The notes under the pieces are model-generated. The model had not been told where the DNA came from. It was given only the letters and a program-made list of their open reading frames with translations, and did no database searches. The position numbers and the translations under genes were made by a program. A DNA stretch of 64,000 nt, taken from Streptomyces caniscabiei (GTDB lineage Bacteria; Actinomycetota; Actinomycetes; Streptomycetales; Streptomycetaceae). The stretch lies in assembly GCF_014930365.1 (NCBI RefSeq), contig NZ_JABXWI010000010.1, positions 310,001 to 374,000 of the forward strand. The letters run 5' to 3'. Positions 39,471-47,802 of the stretch are shown here, piece after piece (the first letter of the stretch is position 1; every line of letters begins with the position of its first letter).

Positions 39471-41306
39471 ATGCCCCCGACGCTCGCCTCGCTCGTCCAC
39501 CACTCCGCGCTCAAGCTGACCGTGCGGGCGGGCGAGGACCGCCTGGACGTGCCGGTGCGCTGGGCGCACGCCAGTGAGCTGGCCGACCCCGTGCCGTACA
39601 TGGAGGGCGGGGAGCTGCTGCTGATCACCGCGTTGAAGCTGGACGCGGAGGATCCGGAGGCGATGCGGCGCTATGTGCGCAGGCTCGCGGGCGCCGGGGT
39701 CGTGGGGCTCGGGTTCGCCGTCGGGGTGCACTACGAGGCCATCCCGCAGGCGCTCGTCGACGCGGCCTCGGGGGAGGGGCTGCCCCTCCTGGAAGTGCCC
39801 CGGCGTACGCCCTTCCTGGCCATCAGCAAGGCGGTGTCGGCCGCGATCGCCGCCGAGCAGTACCGGGCGGTGACGGCCGGGTTCGCCGCGCAGCGGGAAC
39901 TCACCAGACAGGCGTTGACCGCCGGACCCGAAGGGCTGCTGGGCGCGCTCGCCGGGCAGGTCGACGGGTGGGCGGCGCTGTACGACGCCTCCGGCGCGGT
40001 CGTCGCGGTGGCGCCGGAGTGGGCGGAGCGGCGGGCCGGACGGCTCGTCGCCGACGTCGAACGGCTGCGGGACCGGCCCGCTCCGGCCAGCGCGGTCGTC
40101 GGCGGCGAGGACCGCGTCGAACTGCACTCCCTCGGCACCGGCCGCCGGGCCCGTGCCGCCCTCGCCGTCGGCACGGCGGCGGCCCTCGGGACGGCCGAGC
40201 GGTACGCCGTCCACTCCGCGATCGCCCTCCTCACCCTCACGACGGAACGGTCGCGCCCGTTGTACGCCGCCGAGCAGCGGATCGGCGCGGCGGTGCTGCG
40301 CATGCTGCTGGCCGGGGAGTGCGACCACGCGCGTGCCGTCGCCGGGGATCTGTACGGCGACCTCCTGGACGCCCCGTTCCGGCTGATCCTCGCGGAGGCG
40401 GCGTCGGCTTCGGCCGCGCGGGCGCGGGTGGAAGGGGCGGTGGGTGCGGTGAGTACCGCGGAGGGGGTGGCCGGGGAAGAGGCTCGGGCCGCGGTCGCCG
40501 GCGGGGGCAGGGGCAGGGAAGGGGCCCGTGCCTCCGGGGCGGGGGGTGCGGCTGCGGGCGTGGCCGCCGATGTCGTACGGGTCTCGGCGGGCGGGGCCGT
40601 CGGGGGTGACTCGGGCGGGGAACTGCTCGGGCAGCTCGTCGAGGTGGTGGAGGCGGCTGCGGCGCGTGCCGGGGAGGCGGTGCTCGTGGTGCCCGACGGG
40701 GAGCGGCTCGTCGTGCTCGCCGTGGACGGGGGTGCGGCGGTCGCCGCGTGCGGGGAGTTCGCGGTGGCGTTGGAGACGGCCAGGGCGGCGGGGCGGGATC
40801 CGGTGTCCGCCGGCGCGTCGTCCACCGGGGCCGGGGTGCCCGGGTCCGCTGCCGCCGGTGGTCCGGTCGAGGAGGAGGAGCTCGTCGTCGGGCTGTCCGC
40901 GCCCGCCGGGCCGATCGCGGCGGCCGCGGCGTACAAGCAGGCCGAGCAGGCACTGTCCGTGGCTCGGCGCCGGGGGCGTTGTCTGGTCGAGCACGAGGAG
41001 CTGGCGGCGGGGTCGGTGCTGCCGCTGCTCGGGGACGACGCCGTACGGGCCTTCGCCGACAGCCTGCTCCGCCCGTTGCGGGAGCACGACGCGACGGGGC
41101 GGGGGGATCTGGTCGCCTCGCTGCGGGCGTGGTTGTCGCGCCACGGACAGTGGGACGCGGCCGCTGCGGACCTGGGGGTGCACCGGCACACGCTGCGGTA
41201 CCGGATGCGCCGGGTGGAGGAGATCGTCGGCCGGTCCCTGGACGATCCGGACGTACGGATGGAGCTGTGGCTGGCGCTGAAGGCGACGGCCGCGGCGGGG
41301 GAGTAG
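39471..41306 (+). CDS. PucR family transcriptional regulator
   Basis: 611 residues. N-terminal PucR ligand domain (about 1-125: WAHASELADPVPYMEGGELLLITAL), a central region, and a C-terminal helix-turn-helix of the PucR/CdaR type at about 550-590 (WDAAAADLGVHRHTLRYRMRRVEEIVG). Between about 315 and 385 there is an unusual Ala/Gly/Glu-rich low-complexity insert. PucR proteins in actinobacteria often control GABA, purine or proline catabolism; here it lies between gabT and an aldehyde dehydrogenase gene, suggesting control of GABA use. Target and effector are inferred. Confidence 0.88.
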   Translation: MPPTLASLVHHSALKLTVRAGEDRLDVPVRWAHASELADPVPYMEGGELLLITALKLDAEDPEAMRRYVRRLAGAGVVGLGFAVGVHYEAIPQALVDAASGEGLPLLEVPRRTPFLAISKAVSAAIAAEQYRAVTAGFAAQRELTRQALTAGPEGLLGALAGQVDGWAALYDASGAVVAVAPEWAERRAGRLVADVERLRDRPAPASAVVGGEDRVELHSLGTGRRARAALAVGTAAALGTAERYAVHSAIALLTLTTERSRPLYAAEQRIGAAVLRMLLAGECDHARAVAGDLYGDLLDAPFRLILAEAASASAARARVEGAVGAVSTAEGVAGEEARAAVAGGGRGREGARASGAGGAAAGVAADVVRVSAGGAVGGDSGGELLGQLVEVVEAAAARAGEAVLVVPDGERLVVLAVDGGAAVAACGEFAVALETARAAGRDPVSAGASSTGAGVPGSAAAGGPVEEEELVVGLSAPAGPIAAAAAYKQAEQALSVARRRGRCLVEHEELAAGSVLPLLGDDAVRAFADSLLRPLREHDATGRGDLVASLRAWLSRHGQWDAAAADLGVHRHTLRYRMRRVEEIVGRSLDDPDVRMELWLALKATAAAGE

Positions 41307-41329
41307 CCCACCCGGCAGGGGGTGGGCTG
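41306..41329. terminator. Bidirectional terminator between pucR and tetR
   Basis: AGCCCACCC (41306-41314), loop GGCAGG, GGGTGGGCT (41321-41329): perfect 9-bp stem starting at the last base of the pucR stop, between convergent genes. Confidence 0.7.
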
Positions 41330-41360
41330 CGGCAGGTGGTAGGTCGCGTCCCCCCCGCCG

Positions 41361-41939
41361 TCAGAACATGGCGAGCCGGTCCACCAGCAGCTCCACCCTG
41401 CGTTCGGTGTCCTCCGGCGGGAGGCGACGCGCCCGGGTGAGGGTGGCCAGGCCGTGCAGGGCCGCCCAGAACATCTCGGTGAAGAGGGCGGGGTGGACTC
41501 CCTCCCCGGCGACCTCGCTGAGGTTCTCCAGCAGGGCGGCGAAGGCGTCCTTCAGCGGCTCGGGCGTGTCCTCCTGCGCGAACGCCAGGCCGCCGTCGAG
41601 CTGGAACATGGCGTCGTAGACCGCCGGGTTGCGTTCGGCGAAGTCCAGGTAGACGCGGGCCAGGGCGGTGACCCGGGTGCGGGGGCCGTCGGCGGCGGAG
41701 GCCGCTGCCCTGAGCGCCGCCGCCATCTCGGCTGCGCCCTCCAGGGCGACGGCACCGATGATCTCGCGCTTGCCGCGGAAGTGGCTGTAGAGGACGGGCT
41801 GGCTGTATTCGATGCGCTCGGCGAGCCGACGGGTGGTGACCGCGTCCCAGCCCTGCTGCTCGGCGAGTTCGCGGGCCGTGGTCACGATGAGGCGCTCGCG
41901 GCCCGCCCGCTCGCGCTCCTTGCGTTCCTGTACCGACAT
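41361..41939 (-). CDS. TetR family repressor
   Basis: 192 residues. N-terminal helix-turn-helix TTRRLAERIEYSQPVLYSHFRGKREII at about 39-66 preceded by a basic start; the C-terminal part looks like the WHG-type ligand domain (FAERNPAVYDAMFQLDGG). It is divergent from a DUF1772 membrane protein gene, with CTAG-containing palindromes in the 91-base gap, so it probably represses both genes. Ligand unknown. Confidence 0.9.
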   Translation of the reverse strand: MSVQERKERERAGRERLIVTTARELAEQQGWDAVTTRRLAERIEYSQPVLYSHFRGKREIIGAVALEGAAEMAAALRAAASAADGPRTRVTALARVYLDFAERNPAVYDAMFQLDGGLAFAQEDTPEPLKDAFAALLENLSEVAGEGVHPALFTEMFWAALHGLATLTRARRLPPEDTERRVELLVDRLAMF

Positions 41940-41947
41940 GACCCGAT

Positions 41948-42013
41948 TCTAGCACTGCTAGACAATCGAGCAGCAGCAGTACTAGCGTTGCCTCATCAGC
42001 TAGCGGCGCTAGA
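41948..42013. promoter_or_regulatory. TetR operator array with CTAG-core palindromes
   Basis: TCTAGCACTGCTAGA (41948-41962) and CTAGCGGCGCTAG (42000-42012) are perfect palindromes; a half-like site CTAGCG is at 41982-41987. Five CTAG tetramers in 65 bases is striking because CTAG is rare in such genomes. One palindrome lies 9 bases before the tetR start, the other 18 bases before the DUF1772 start. Confidence 0.75.
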
Positions 42014-42030
42014 TTCCTGGAGGGCTCGTC

Positions 42031-42477
42031 ATGCTCGACGCACTCGCGGTGTTCACCATCGTGGTCACCGGACTGATGGTGGGGGTGGAGTTCTCGGTCG
42101 CCTTCGTCATCAACCCGATCCTCAACGCGCTCCCCGACGACAGCGTGGTGCTCGGCCGAGCCCACGGGGGGCGGATGCTGGGCGCGGTGATGCCGGTCTG
42201 GTACATCACCTCGCTGGTCCTCGTCGGGGTCTGGGCCGTCGCCGGGCGGGAGCACGACGGCACGGGCCTCGTGGTCACCGCCGGCGGGCTGCTGATCGTC
42301 AGTGTGATCATGTCGCTGCTGCTGCTCGTCCCGATCAACAACCGGGGCAGGACCTGGACGCCCGAGAACCGCCCCGAGGACTGGAAACAGCAGGCGGCCC
42401 GCTGGGACCGTTTCCACTACGCCCGCGTGGCCGTCATCGTCGCGGCCCTCACCCTGCTGGTCGCGGCCCTGACCTGA
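42031..42477 (+). CDS. DUF1772 family membrane protein
   Basis: 148 residues, four hydrophobic helices: FTIVVTGLMVGVEFSVAFVINP, AVMPVWYITSLVLVGVWAV, VVTAGGLLIVSVIMSLLLLVPIN and a last one at the C-terminus. NNRGRTWTPENRPEDWKQQAARWDRFHYAR is the conserved polar stretch of DUF1772 (anthrone-oxygenase-like) proteins. GGAGG lies upstream of the ATG. Divergent from and probably repressed by the TetR protein. Biochemical role uncertain. Confidence 0.85.
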   Translation: MLDALAVFTIVVTGLMVGVEFSVAFVINPILNALPDDSVVLGRAHGGRMLGAVMPVWYITSLVLVGVWAVAGREHDGTGLVVTAGGLLIVSVIMSLLLLVPINNRGRTWTPENRPEDWKQQAARWDRFHYARVAVIVAALTLLVAALT

Positions 42478-42505
42478 GCCCGAGCGGCGACACCGCGCGG
42501 GCGGC

Positions 42506-42856
42506 TCACGTCAGCAGGCGTTCTCCCTGTGGGTCGTAGCAGACGAGCCCGTGCGCGCGTGCCACCGAAGCGGCGTACTCGGAGACCTCCTCGGCCCTGC
42601 TGTAGGACATGAGCAGGTACACGAAAGGTCCCGCGGCCTCGTTGATGACCGGCGGGGACGCCCAGACGATGTCGCCGTCGATGTCATCCGGGTAGCGCTC
42701 CAGGAGCGCCTCGACGTAGGCCACGATGGGCGGGGCCGGCGGCACGACCTCGTCGTCCGAATCGAGGTAGCGCTCGTAGAGCTCGTCGTAGACCGCGCCG
42801 GCCCGGTCGTCGTCGAGCGGGCGCGCACCGGCCCACACGGCAAGGTCATGGCTCAC
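42506..42856 (-). CDS. Conserved hypothetical acidic protein
   Basis: About 116 residues from GTG 42856 (VSHDLAVWAGARPLDDDRAG...); the frame is open to 43039 but the extra N-terminus is Arg-rich and probably not coding. The protein is acidic with Tyr/Pro landmarks (PPIVAYVEALLERYPDD, VYLLMSYSRAEEVSEYAASVARAHGLVCYDP). I recall similar short proteins as conserved hypotheticals in Streptomyces, sometimes next to toxin-like genes, but no toxin is seen here. No function assigned. Confidence 0.65.
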   Translation of the reverse strand: MSHDLAVWAGARPLDDDRAGAVYDELYERYLDSDDEVVPPAPPIVAYVEALLERYPDDIDGDIVWASPPVINEAAGPFVYLLMSYSRAEEVSEYAASVARAHGLVCYDPQGERLLT

Positions 42857-42980
42857 GGGGAAATCGTCGCAGGTGGCATGGCGGAGAGATGCCCCCAGGC
42901 GCCCCGCTTGCCCCTCATCCGCTCGCCGCAGTCCCCCCACCCGTCCAAACTGGCGTAACACCCGGCCCTTCTCATACGTG

Positions 42981-42989
42981 CCGGACAAG
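42981..42989. promoter_or_regulatory. CCGGACAAG motif upstream of the third aldehyde dehydrogenase
   Basis: CCGGACAAG, 73 bases before the ATG at 43063, is the reverse complement of CTTGTCCGG found upstream of gabT; the bases that follow (CGACCCCCGG here, ACGAACACCCG there) also align with one gap. Possible shared operator. Confidence 0.35.
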
Positions 42990-43062
42990 CGACCCCCGGC
43001 CGTGTCGGCCCTACCGTGGAGCGGACGTCGAAGTGTCATTTATCGAAGGGCCGGGAACGACT

Positions 43063-44559
43063 ATGACCGCCACTCACGCCTTCTGGCTCGCCGGCCGTCA
43101 GGCCAGCGGTGAGACCACGTTCGATGTGACGTCGCCCTGGGGCGGCCGGTCGGTCGGCAGGGTGAGCGTGCCGACGGACGAGCAGGTCGAAGAGGCCGTG
43201 GCCGCCGCGTACGCCGTGCGGGACGAGTTCGCGGCGACGCCGGCGCACGTGCGGGCCGCGGTCCTGGACCGGGTCAGCAGGCGTCTGGTCGAGCGGACCG
43301 AGGAGATCGCGCAGCTGATCTCCGCCGAGAACGGCAAGCCGATCAAGTGGGCGCGCGGCGAGGTCGGCCGGGCCGTGTCCGTGTTCCGGTTCGCGGCCGA
43401 GGAGGCCCGGCGGTTCAACAGCGGCGAGGCGCAGCGGCTCGACACCGACCTCGGCGGCCAGGGCCGCCTCGCCCTCACGCGCCGCTTCCCCAAGGGCGCC
43501 GTCCTCGGTATCGCGCCCTTCAACTTCCCGCTCAACCTCTGCGCTCACAAGATCGCCCCGGCGATCGCGGCCGGCGTGCCGATCATCCTGAAGCCCGCCC
43601 CGGCCACCCCCCTCTCCGGTCTGATCATCGGAGAGCTGCTCGCCGAGGCCGAGGCCCACACGGCGAGCGCGACGGGAGTGGCGGGAGTGGCGGCAGGGAC
43701 CGTCCTGCCCGTCGGCTCCTGGAGCATCCTCCCCGTCGCCAACGACCGCATGCCCGCCCTCGTCCAGGACGAGCGGCTGCCCGTGATCTCCTTCACCGGC
43801 TCCGAGAAGGTCGGCTACGCGATCATGGACTCGGTGCCGCGCAAGCACTGCACCCTGGAGCTGGGCGGCAACGGCGCGGCGGTCGTGCTGGCCGACTACG
43901 CGAGCGACGAGGACCTCGACTGGGCCGCGAGCCGTATCGCGACCTTCTCGAACTACCAGGGAGGCCAGTCCTGCATCTCCGTGCAGCGGGTGATCGCGGA
44001 CGCGTCCGTGTACGAGCGGCTGCTGCCGCGCATCGTCGCCGCGGTCGAGGCCCAGGTGACCGGCGACCCCTCCGACGGCGCCACCGACGTCGGGCCGCTG
44101 GTCGACGAGAACGCCGCCCAGCGGGTCGAGGCGTGGGTCCAGGAGGCGGTCGACGCCGGGGCCACCCTCCTCACCGGCGGCAAGCGCGACGGCGCCACGT
44201 ACGCGCCGACGGTCCTGGCCGACGTGCCCGCCGACGTGACCGTCTCCTGCGAGGAGGTCTTCGGGCCCGTCCTCACCGTGCGCAAGGTGGACGGCGAGGC
44301 CGAGGCCTTCGCCGCCGTCAACGACTCCAAGTACGGACTCCAGGCGGGCGTCTTCACCCACGACCTGCAGACCGCCTTCCGAGCCCACCGCGCGCTGGAG
44401 GTAGGCGGCGTGATCATCGGCGACGTGCCGTCCTACCGGGCCGACCAGATGCCCTACGGCGGTGTGAAGCAGTCCGGAGTGGGGCGCGAGGGCGTGAAGT
44501 TCGCGATGGACGACTACACCTACGAGCGGGTCATGGTCCTCACGGGGATCCAGCTCTGA
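43063..44559 (+). CDS. Aldehyde dehydrogenase, succinate-semialdehyde/lactaldehyde-like
   Basis: 498 residues from ATG 43063. Catalytic Cys304 in NYQGGQSCISVQR, Glu266 in TLELGGN and Asn154 in APFNFPLN. These landmarks (APFNFPLN, GGQSCISVQR) differ from the two aminobutyraldehyde enzymes in this window and match the lactaldehyde/glycolaldehyde/succinate-semialdehyde group. With gabT and pucR nearby, oxidation of succinate semialdehyde to succinate (GabD role) is the best guess. The frame upstream of 43063 is open but lacks coding character. A strong terminator follows at 44639. Confidence 0.85.
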   Translation: MTATHAFWLAGRQASGETTFDVTSPWGGRSVGRVSVPTDEQVEEAVAAAYAVRDEFAATPAHVRAAVLDRVSRRLVERTEEIAQLISAENGKPIKWARGEVGRAVSVFRFAAEEARRFNSGEAQRLDTDLGGQGRLALTRRFPKGAVLGIAPFNFPLNLCAHKIAPAIAAGVPIILKPAPATPLSGLIIGELLAEAEAHTASATGVAGVAAGTVLPVGSWSILPVANDRMPALVQDERLPVISFTGSEKVGYAIMDSVPRKHCTLELGGNGAAVVLADYASDEDLDWAASRIATFSNYQGGQSCISVQRVIADASVYERLLPRIVAAVEAQVTGDPSDGATDVGPLVDENAAQRVEAWVQEAVDAGATLLTGGKRDGATYAPTVLADVPADVTVSCEEVFGPVLTVRKVDGEAEAFAAVNDSKYGLQAGVFTHDLQTAFRAHRALEVGGVIIGDVPSYRADQMPYGGVKQSGVGREGVKFAMDDYTYERVMVLTGIQL

Positions 44560-44596
44560 CGCACCACTGAGATCACCCCGCCCCACCCCTAGCATC

Positions 44597-44611
44597 TGAC
44601 AATCGTTTTCA
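44597..44611. promoter_or_regulatory. Orphan Zur-like box TGACAATCGTTTTCA
   Basis: Near-palindromic 15-mer closely resembling the Streptomyces zinc-uptake-regulator consensus (TGAAAAC/T-GATTTTCA type; recalled, not computed). It is followed by TAGCCT (44614-44619), a possible -10 box, and then by a perfect terminator hairpin at 44639. It lies between two convergent genes, so no protein gene is under its control in an obvious way. Confidence 0.4.
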
Positions 44612-44638
44612 GGTAGCCTGGGGGCAGATCCCGGGATG

Positions 44639-44678
44639 AAGGGGCCCGGCACCGATGCCTTCCGGTGCCGGGCCCCTT
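44639..44678. terminator. Strong perfect terminator, 16-bp stem
   Basis: AAGGGGCCCGGCACCG (44639-44654), loop ATGCCTTC, CGGTGCCGGGCCCCTT (44663-44678), then TCTGTGTGT. Between convergent genes; AA/TT ends make it usable in both directions. Confidence 0.9.
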
Positions 44679-44704
44679 CTGTGTGTCGGCCTGCTTCCGG
44701 ACCC

Positions 44705-47566
44705 TCAACCGGAGAAGCCGACGTGCGCCAGCCGCAGTGGGCCGCGCAGCTTCAGGTGGACGTCGTGCACGCCGGCGGCCGTCACGCCGGTGCGCGCCGT
44801 GGTGTAGGCGTACGGGTCGCCGGTGGGGCGCTCCGGGGTCAGTGTCGCGAGGACCGGGCCGCCGACCAGGGAGAACTCGACGGTGCCCGACCCGGACACC
44901 TCCACCTCGACGGACGTGATCCCCGCGCCGAAGTCGCAGTTGCGGAAGAGCAGTTCACCGGAGCCGCCGTCCGTCGGCGTCACGGCGTCGCCCGACACCT
45001 TGGTGCGGTCGACGATCTCCGTGCCCCGCTGTTCGTCGAAGTCCGCCGCGTCCAGGCCGTGGGTGACGACTGGGCGGGGAGCCACCGGTTCGCCCTCGAC
45101 CGTGACGGTCGTACGGAGGCGGATGTCCTCGCTCGACGCGCCGGCGAGGAGTTCGTACGCGCCGGGCTCCAGGTGCCAGGTGCTGTGGGCCACGTCCCAG
45201 AACTCCAGGACGGACAGCGGGAGTCGGAAGGTCAGCTCCGTCGAGTCGCCGGGGGCCAGGGTGATCCGGCGGTGGCCGGCCAGTTCGCGGCGGGGGCGGG
45301 GGACCGACGGGTCCGCGGCGCGGACGTACAGCTGGGCGACCTCGTCGGCGGTCACCGCTCCCGTGTTGGTGACGGTGAAGGAGACCGTCAGGCCGTCATC
45401 GCCCGTCTGGGCGACCAGGTTTCCGTACGCGAACTCCGTGTACGACAGGCCGTGGCCGAACGGGAAGAGCGGGGTGCCCTCGAAGTAGAGGTACGTCTGA
45501 AGGGCGCCGATCACGTCGTAGTCGAGGAGGCCGGGGAGGTCCGCGTCGGAGGCGTACCAGGTCTGTGGGAGGCGGCCGGCGGGGGAGACGTCGCCGGCGA
45601 CGACCCGGGCGAGGGCGGTGCCGACGGCCTGGCCGCCGTGCGCGGTCCACAGGACGGCGGGCAGGTCGGCGGGGTCGACCGCGTACGGATAGGCCGAGAC
45701 CAGCACCAGCACGGTGTTCGGGTTGGCGGCGCGGGCCGCGCGCAGCAGGCGCTCCTGGTGGGCGGGGAGCGCGAGGCCGGTGCGGTCCTCGGTCTCGCGG
45801 CCGTTGATGTGCGGGTCGTTGCCCGCGACGACGAGGACCACGTCGGCCTCGGCGGCGACCCTGGTGACGGCCTCCTCGCCGGGCTGGACCACCATGAGCT
45901 CGAAGATTTCCGGATTCTCGTCGGCAACCTTCACGCCGTCGGTGCCGACAGTGACGTACCGGCCCGTCCCTGTGTGCTTGAGGAGGTGACCGTTCCCGTG
46001 GGATCCGGAGGGCTCCAGGCTGAACGTCTCCTGGACGATCCAGCCGCCCGGCTGGTCCGCCGACGCGCGCAGGTACCCGTCCTCGGCGACCGAGAGGTAA
46101 CGGCCGTCGGGGGCGCGGAAGGTGAGGACGCCCTCGCCCCAGTCGACCAGGGCCAGTTCGGTGCCGTCCGGGTCGGTGGTGAGCGGCGGCAGGTCGGTAC
46201 GGCCGGCCAGCAGCGCCGGGTCGAGGGCGCCCTCCGCGCCCCGTACCTCGTCGTCGGCCTCGGCGGCCTCGGGCACGGCGACGAACGCGCCGGTGGACAG
46301 CGCCCGCAGCCGTACGCGGTCCACGCCCTCCGCGAACGTCACGCGCTCGGCGCCGAAACGGTCGTACAGCCCTTCGAGCGGGGTGGAACGGTGCAGCAGG
46401 GTGCCGCTGTACCAGTCGAGTTTGCACTCGTCGGCGAGCAGCCCGACGACGGCGATCCGGGTGTCGGCCGCGAGCGGCAGCAGGTCGCCCTCGTTCTTCA
46501 GCAGGACGACCGCCTGCTCGGCGGCCTCCCGCGCGAGGTCCCGGTGGGCCGGGGTGTCGAAGTCCGTGAGCCCGGCGTACGGGTCGGCGTCGCCGTCGAA
46601 CTCGCCGAGGCGGAAGCGGACCGAGAGCTGGCGGCGGACCGCCTCGTCGATGTCCTCCTCGGTCAACAGGCCCTTGTCCAGGGCGCCCCGGATGCGGCCG
46701 GTCATCGTCGCGCTCTCGGTTCCGTGGTCGGTGAAGCTGTCGACCCCGGCGCGCAGCGAGGCGGCGGTCGCCTCCTCGTGGGTGGCGAAGTAGTGCTCGG
46801 AGTCGACGAGGTTCGACGGTGCGCCCGCGTCCGAGCAGACCAGCAGATGCTCGTCCGTCCAACGGCGCAGATGCTCGGCCAGATAGGGCGAGACGTGGTT
46901 GGGGCGGCCGTTGACCAGGTTGTACGCGGGCATGACGCCGGCGACGGCCCCCGCCTCGACGGTCTCGCGGAAGGCGCGCAGGTCGTACTCGTGCAGGACG
47001 CGTGGGCGGACCGAGGAGGAGGTGGTGGAGCGGTCGGTCTCGTTGTTGTGCGCCAGCCAGTGCTTGAGTACGGGGGCCGTGCGCCAGTACGTGGGGTGGT
47101 CGCCGCGCAGGCCGCGGGTGTAGGCGGTGGCGATCGCCGAGGTCAGCTTCGGGTCCTCGGAGTAGCCCTCCTCGTTGCGGCCCCACAGCGGGTGGCGCAG
47201 CAGATTGACCGTGGGGGACCAGACGTTGAGGCCGATGCGGTCGTCGCGGGCCCGCATCGCGCGGACCTCGGTGGACACCGCCTCACCGACGCGACGCACG
47301 AGGTCGTCGTTCCAGGTCGCGCCGAGGCCCACCGCCTGGGGAAACACCGTCGCGGGGCCCATCCAGGCCACGCCGTGCAGGGCCTCCTGGCCGGTGCGGA
47401 AGGCGGCCACCCCGAGCCGGTCGACGGCGGGGGCGAACTGGTGCAGGAACGCGATCCGCTCGTCCAGGGTGAGCCGCTGGAGCAGATCGTCGATGCGCTT
47501 CGCGAGCGGCAGCTGCGGATCGCGGAAAGGCGGCGTGGGCGTCGTCTGTGCGGTCACGTTGGGCAT
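44705..47566 (-). CDS. Glycoside hydrolase family 3 beta-glycosidase with an inserted trefoil-like domain
   Basis: About 953 residues, no signal peptide, so intracellular. Landmarks: GH3 N-domain 20-320 with KHWLAHNNETDR and the nucleophile Asp246 in LLVCSDAG; GH3 C-domain from about 350 (VVLLKNEGDLLPL) resuming near 565 (EADVVLVVAGNDPHINGRETEDR); fibronectin-III-like domain around 690-790; and a C-terminal beta-sandwich that may bind sugar. The stretch about 415-560 interrupts the C-domain and contains fascin-like units APDGRYLSVAEDGYLRAS and TGTGRYVTVGTDG. Beta-glucosidase or beta-xylosidase specificity cannot be decided. Start ATG 47566 abuts AAAGGG; the in-frame GTG at 47557 has better spacing. 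LacI-type operators lie upstream. Confidence 0.88.
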   Translation of the reverse strand: MPNVTAQTTPTPPFRDPQLPLAKRIDDLLQRLTLDERIAFLHQFAPAVDRLGVAAFRTGQEALHGVAWMGPATVFPQAVGLGATWNDDLVRRVGEAVSTEVRAMRARDDRIGLNVWSPTVNLLRHPLWGRNEEGYSEDPKLTSAIATAYTRGLRGDHPTYWRTAPVLKHWLAHNNETDRSTTSSSVRPRVLHEYDLRAFRETVEAGAVAGVMPAYNLVNGRPNHVSPYLAEHLRRWTDEHLLVCSDAGAPSNLVDSEHYFATHEEATAASLRAGVDSFTDHGTESATMTGRIRGALDKGLLTEEDIDEAVRRQLSVRFRLGEFDGDADPYAGLTDFDTPAHRDLAREAAEQAVVLLKNEGDLLPLAADTRIAVVGLLADECKLDWYSGTLLHRSTPLEGLYDRFGAERVTFAEGVDRVRLRALSTGAFVAVPEAAEADDEVRGAEGALDPALLAGRTDLPPLTTDPDGTELALVDWGEGVLTFRAPDGRYLSVAEDGYLRASADQPGGWIVQETFSLEPSGSHGNGHLLKHTGTGRYVTVGTDGVKVADENPEIFELMVVQPGEEAVTRVAAEADVVLVVAGNDPHINGRETEDRTGLALPAHQERLLRAARAANPNTVLVLVSAYPYAVDPADLPAVLWTAHGGQAVGTALARVVAGDVSPAGRLPQTWYASDADLPGLLDYDVIGALQTYLYFEGTPLFPFGHGLSYTEFAYGNLVAQTGDDGLTVSFTVTNTGAVTADEVAQLYVRAADPSVPRPRRELAGHRRITLAPGDSTELTFRLPLSVLEFWDVAHSTWHLEPGAYELLAGASSEDIRLRTTVTVEGEPVAPRPVVTHGLDAADFDEQRGTEIVDRTKVSGDAVTPTDGGSGELLFRNCDFGAGITSVEVEVSGSGTVEFSLVGGPVLATLTPERPTGDPYAYTTARTGVTAAGVHDVHLKLRGPLRLAHVGFSG

Positions 47567-47594
47567 CCCTTTGCGGTGGAGCGGCGAGGCGCTT

Positions 47595-47608
47595 TCGAAG
47601 CGCTTCGA
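47595..47608. promoter_or_regulatory. LacI-type operator TCGAAGCGCTTCGA upstream of GH3
   Basis: Perfect 14-bp palindrome with the central CG step typical of LacI-family sites, 29 bases before the GH3 start. Identical to the site at 47789. Confidence 0.8.
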
Positions 47609-47788
47609 TGCTCATTCGACCGTGGGGTGGGTGTCAAGAGACCAAGGCGCAACAGATCCGTTTCCTCGCCGTCATACAGGCCGAGATATCGAAGGTCGGA
47701 GGGGGGTGTTCCGGTCGTCCGCACCGCCGAGGAATCTGGGAATCGACCCTTGTGCACCCCCGGTCGTTCACTTAACCTCGCAGCAACA

Positions 47789-47802
47789 TCGAAGCGCTTC
47801 GA
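47789..47802. promoter_or_regulatory. LacI-type operator TCGAAGCGCTTCGA upstream of the sugar ABC operon
   Basis: Identical to the palindrome at 47595-47608, about 140 bases before the receptor gene, with a weaker copy at 47811-47822. The two sites imply common control of GH3 and the importer by one LacI-type protein not identified in this window. Confidence 0.8.
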
